Shown here piece after piece: positions 61,800 through 64,000 of a DNA stretch of 64,000 nucleotides; position 1 is the stretch's first letter; every line of letters starts with the position of its first letter. The position numbers and the translations under genes were made by a program. The notes under the pieces were generated by a model. It was not told where the DNA came from and did no database searches. It worked only from the letters and a program-made list of their open reading frames with translations. The DNA comes from Chryseotalea sp. WA131a (GTDB lineage Bacteria; Bacteroidota; Bacteroidia; Cytophagales; Cyclobacteriaceae), in contig CP073016.1 of assembly GCA_025370075.1 (NCBI GenBank), positions 2,542,001-2,606,000 of the forward strand, written 5' to 3'.

Positions 61800-64000
61800 T
61801 AGCTCACAAATTTATTCAGTTGCACATACGTTTTAATATAATAAGGCAATTTGCTTTTCATTTCATCATCAACTCGGTTAAAGTCTTCTACATTAAAACT
61901 TGGGTTGTGGTAAAGTTCTGTAAAATCTTGTTGGTCTATGATATGACGCACGCTTGGGTCAGTGATATAAGCATCAAAAAAATAGCGCAAGCCTATCAAA
62001 TCGTCAATATTAGATACATTGTTGGTGCTGATAAACTTTTCAAATTCATCATTCAATAAATCGTCTTTGCCTTTTATTTGGTTTCCGAAATAAATAAGTT
62101 CTAATAATTCACGCCAACCAATTTTGCGGTCAATTTTTAAGGACTTGCGTAGTTTTTCCAAGTCAAAATATTCTTCAGGTTTGTTGTCGTATTTTTCTTT
62201 GACTCTTGCTGTGGCTACTTCCACATCACCAGCCTCCATCAGTTGTTTTATTTCATCATCGGTTTTTACCTTTTCTTCAAACTGCTGGAAAAACATTCGG
62301 TCAACTTTCATTCCTAAAAAGTCAACTTGTTGTTCGTGCAAAGAATGAATTCTATCATCTTCTTTGTATTCGTATCCTTCTCGTTTTGGTTTGATGGTGT
62401 TGTCGTCCACCGTTGGCATATCGTCACCTTTGTCGAAGTTTACAGGCAGTTTTAAAACTTGGTCGTACTGATATTTTTCTTCAAAGTATTCGCAAGTAGC
62501 AAAGAAATCAAAGAGTTTAAATGCTGCTTTGTCAATGGAGATTGTTTCTTCTTCGCCAAGGTCGTTTTTAAATTTATGTTCAAACTTGTGAATACGAGTA
62601 CCTCTTCCTTTTATCTGAATAAATTCGGTTGGCGAAAAAATGGGTCGCATTAAACCAAGGTTCAAAATATTGGGGCAATCCCAACCAGTGGTCATCATTC
62701 CAACGGTTACACAAACTCTTGCTTTACTTGTTTTGTAGGATTCTAAAATTTCATTGTTTTTTGCGAATTGACTTCTTCCCAACAAACTATCTTTTTCACC
62801 AAAATCAATTGTCATTTGTTGTGCACCTTTCACATTGGAAGTTACCTGCACAGCAAAGTCGCTTTGATACTTGCCAGGGAATATTTGGTGTGCATATTCA
62901 TTGAGCAATTGAGCCAATTTTGCAGCGTGGTTTTGCGAAACAGCAAAGACCAAGCTCTTTCCAAACTCTCCGTTAATGGGGTCTTTCAGCCCGTTTTCAA
63001 TAAATGTTTTGCAAAACACACGGTTGGTTTCTTCGCTGAAAAATTTCCGTTCAAAATGATTTTGCTTATAATTTACTTCTTCTAAAATGTCTTCTTGTTC
63101 GCTGCTGGCAACCGTTACCAAAATGCCATAACCTTGCTCCGATAAAAGTTTGGTGGTAACATCAGTTCTTGCATCAACAACAATCGGCTGACGCAAATAA
63201 CCATCTTTAGCACCGTCCACAAGCGTGTAACGATACGTTGGAATGCCACTCTCACAACCGAAGGTTGTGTAAGTGTCAAGCAACATTCTTCGTTCCAATT
63301 CTCTTGGGTCGTCAATGTTGTCGGTGTCTAAATGTTTTAAATAGTCTTTTGGTGTTGCTGTTAAGCCTAATTTGTAACCTAAGAAATATTCAAACAACGC
63401 TCTGCTGTTTCCGCCACCTAAAAGTCGGTGCGATTCATCAGAAATAATCAAATCAAAGTCGGTTGGTGAGAAAAGTGTTTTGTATTTATTGTTTACCATC
63501 AACGATTGAATGGTTGTAACCACAATGTCCGCTTTTCGCCAATCGTTTTTCTTTTCTTTGTAAACAACGGTTGTTATGTCGTTTTTTAAATAGTTGGTAA
63601 AATCTTTTCTTGCTTGTTCTTCCAATTCCAAGCGGTCAACCAAAAATAAAATACGTCTTGCGTTTCCAGTTCTGTAAAAGAGTTTGATTAAAGCGGCAGC
63701 AGTCAAAGTTTTTCCTGTGCCTGTTGCCATTTCCAATAAGAAACGCTTTTTACCTTCGCTTACCCATTGCTGAACGGCTTTGATTGCTTCCACTTGATAA
63801 TAGCGAAGAAAACGAAGTTTCAAATTGAAGATTAGTCCGATAACTATCGGACTCTTTTTTTGGTCGTCTTGAAACTCAGGTATTTGTTTATAGTTCGGAA
63901 GTTGAGTTAAAACAACATAGTCATCATTTACTTGTTCGCTAACTAATTTGCTTGGTTCTGGATTAAATAGATAATACTGTTTAATGGATTCCAATGTAGG
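61799..64000 (-). CDS. hsdR: Type I restriction endonuclease subunit R (partial, N-terminus outside window)
   Basis: At least 733 residues of the translocating restriction subunit. SF2 helicase motifs: Walker A FLLEMATGTGKTLTAAALI, DEAH-type LIISDESH, GLTATP, VGMMTTGWDCPNI, and IQIKGRGTRIH. The frame is open at the right edge, so the PD-(D/E)XK nuclease domain, normally N-terminal, must lie beyond. A 20-bp palindrome at 63834-63853 lies in frame within it (peptide SPIVIGL). Its stop overlaps the start of the AlbA_2 regulator gene. Confidence 0.92.
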   Translation of the reverse strand, partial: PTLESIKQYYLFNPEPSKLVSEQVNDDYVVLTQLPNYKQIPEFQDDQKKSPIVIGLIFNLKLRFLRYYQVEAIKAVQQWVSEGKKRFLLEMATGTGKTLTAAALIKLFYRTGNARRILFLVDRLELEEQARKDFTNYLKNDITTVVYKEKKNDWRKADIVVTTIQSLMVNNKYKTLFSPTDFDLIISDESHRLLGGGNSRALFEYFLGYKLGLTATPKDYLKHLDTDNIDDPRELERRMLLDTYTTFGCESGIPTYRYTLVDGAKDGYLRQPIVVDARTDVTTKLLSEQGYGILVTVASSEQEDILEEVNYKQNHFERKFFSEETNRVFCKTFIENGLKDPINGEFGKSLVFAVSQNHAAKLAQLLNEYAHQIFPGKYQSDFAVQVTSNVKGAQQMTIDFGEKDSLLGRSQFAKNNEILESYKTSKARVCVTVGMMTTGWDCPNILNLGLMRPIFSPTEFIQIKGRGTRIHKFEHKFKNDLGEEETISIDKAAFKLFDFFATCEYFEEKYQYDQVLKLPVNFDKGDDMPTVDDNTIKPKREGYEYKEDDRIHSLHEQQVDFLGMKVDRMFFQQFEEKVKTDDEIKQLMEAGDVEVATARVKEKYDNKPEEYFDLEKLRKSLKIDRKIGWRELLELIYFGNQIKGKDDLLNDEFEKFISTNNVSNIDDLIGLRYFFDAYITDPSVRHIIDQQDFTELYHNPSFNVEDFNRVDDEMKSKLPYYIKTYVQLNKFVS
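63834..63853. repeat. 20-bp palindromic element within hsdR
   Basis: Arms AGTCCGATA and TATCGGACT flank a 2-base centre. In the hsdR frame it encodes SPIVIGL. The element falls between the nuclease linker and the helicase core, where extra residues are easily tolerated, and looks like an insertion of the same kind as in pheT. Confidence 0.7.

Overview
The window reads as a chromosomal segment of a Bacteroidota bacterium, most likely of the order Cytophagales. Grounds: the gliding genes gldA/gldF/gldG, a SusC/SusD outer-membrane pair, energy transducers with the Bacteroidota cysteine-rich N-terminal domain, a large FG-GAP/UnbV lipoprotein, TAnnTTTG-type promoters, and moderate GC judged by eye. 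There is no rRNA operon; three tRNA genes (Ala-GGC, Glu-TTC, Pro-AGG) are present.

Layout. 0-3.3 kb: a partial alpha/beta hydrolase, two GNAT acetyltransferases, an MFS transporter and a TonB-like transducer. 3.3-8.1 kb: rny, zapA, a coiled-coil partner and pheT, all on the minus strand. 8.2-13.2 kb: aminopeptidase P, a DUF4198 protein, RidA, IscA, and a ferredoxin reductase next to its probable 2Fe-2S ferredoxin. 13.2-21.4 kb: tRNA-Ala, a DinB-like protein, two HtrA proteases, a response regulator, an ALDH7 dehydrogenase and Hsp20. 21.5-22.5 kb: a patch of decayed genes (ABC ATPase, SbtA-like bicarbonate transporter). 22.6-29.4 kb: tRNA-Glu, gapA, a class III aminotransferase, glycosylasparaginase, a RelE/ParE-type toxin module, cutC, a GIY-YIG protein and tRNA-Pro.

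29.4-29.9 kb holds the most unusual structure: nine tandem copies of the 5' half of the adjacent tRNA-Pro gene, each with its D-loop replaced by a GC-rich palindrome. 30-36.7 kb: cell-surface proteins, a probable bacterial pentameric ligand-gated channel next to cinA, a frameshifted gene, an amine-oxidase remnant and a Gfo/Idh/MocA oxidoreductase. 36.9-45.6 kb: SusC, SusD and a 1172-residue VCBS/UnbV lipoprotein. 45.7-55.8 kb: acyl-CoA dehydrogenase, the gldA-gldF-gldG-DUF4340 operon, Uma2, an MBL hydrolase and an NFACT/RqcH-like protein.

56-64 kb (minus strand) is a probable defence operon, read in the order hsdR (running off the right edge), AlbA_2/HATPase regulator, 12-bp repeat array, fused hsdM-hsdS, HipA-like kinase, HIRAN protein. 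Three of its four junctions overlap by a few bases, so the genes are probably expressed together. The pairing of a type I restriction system with a HipA-like kinase and a HIRAN protein is the best candidate here for an under-described system.

Short near-perfect palindromes recur: inside pheT and hsdR, where they stay in frame and add short peptides, in the tRNA-Pro repeats, and between genes. Several genes are visibly decaying.
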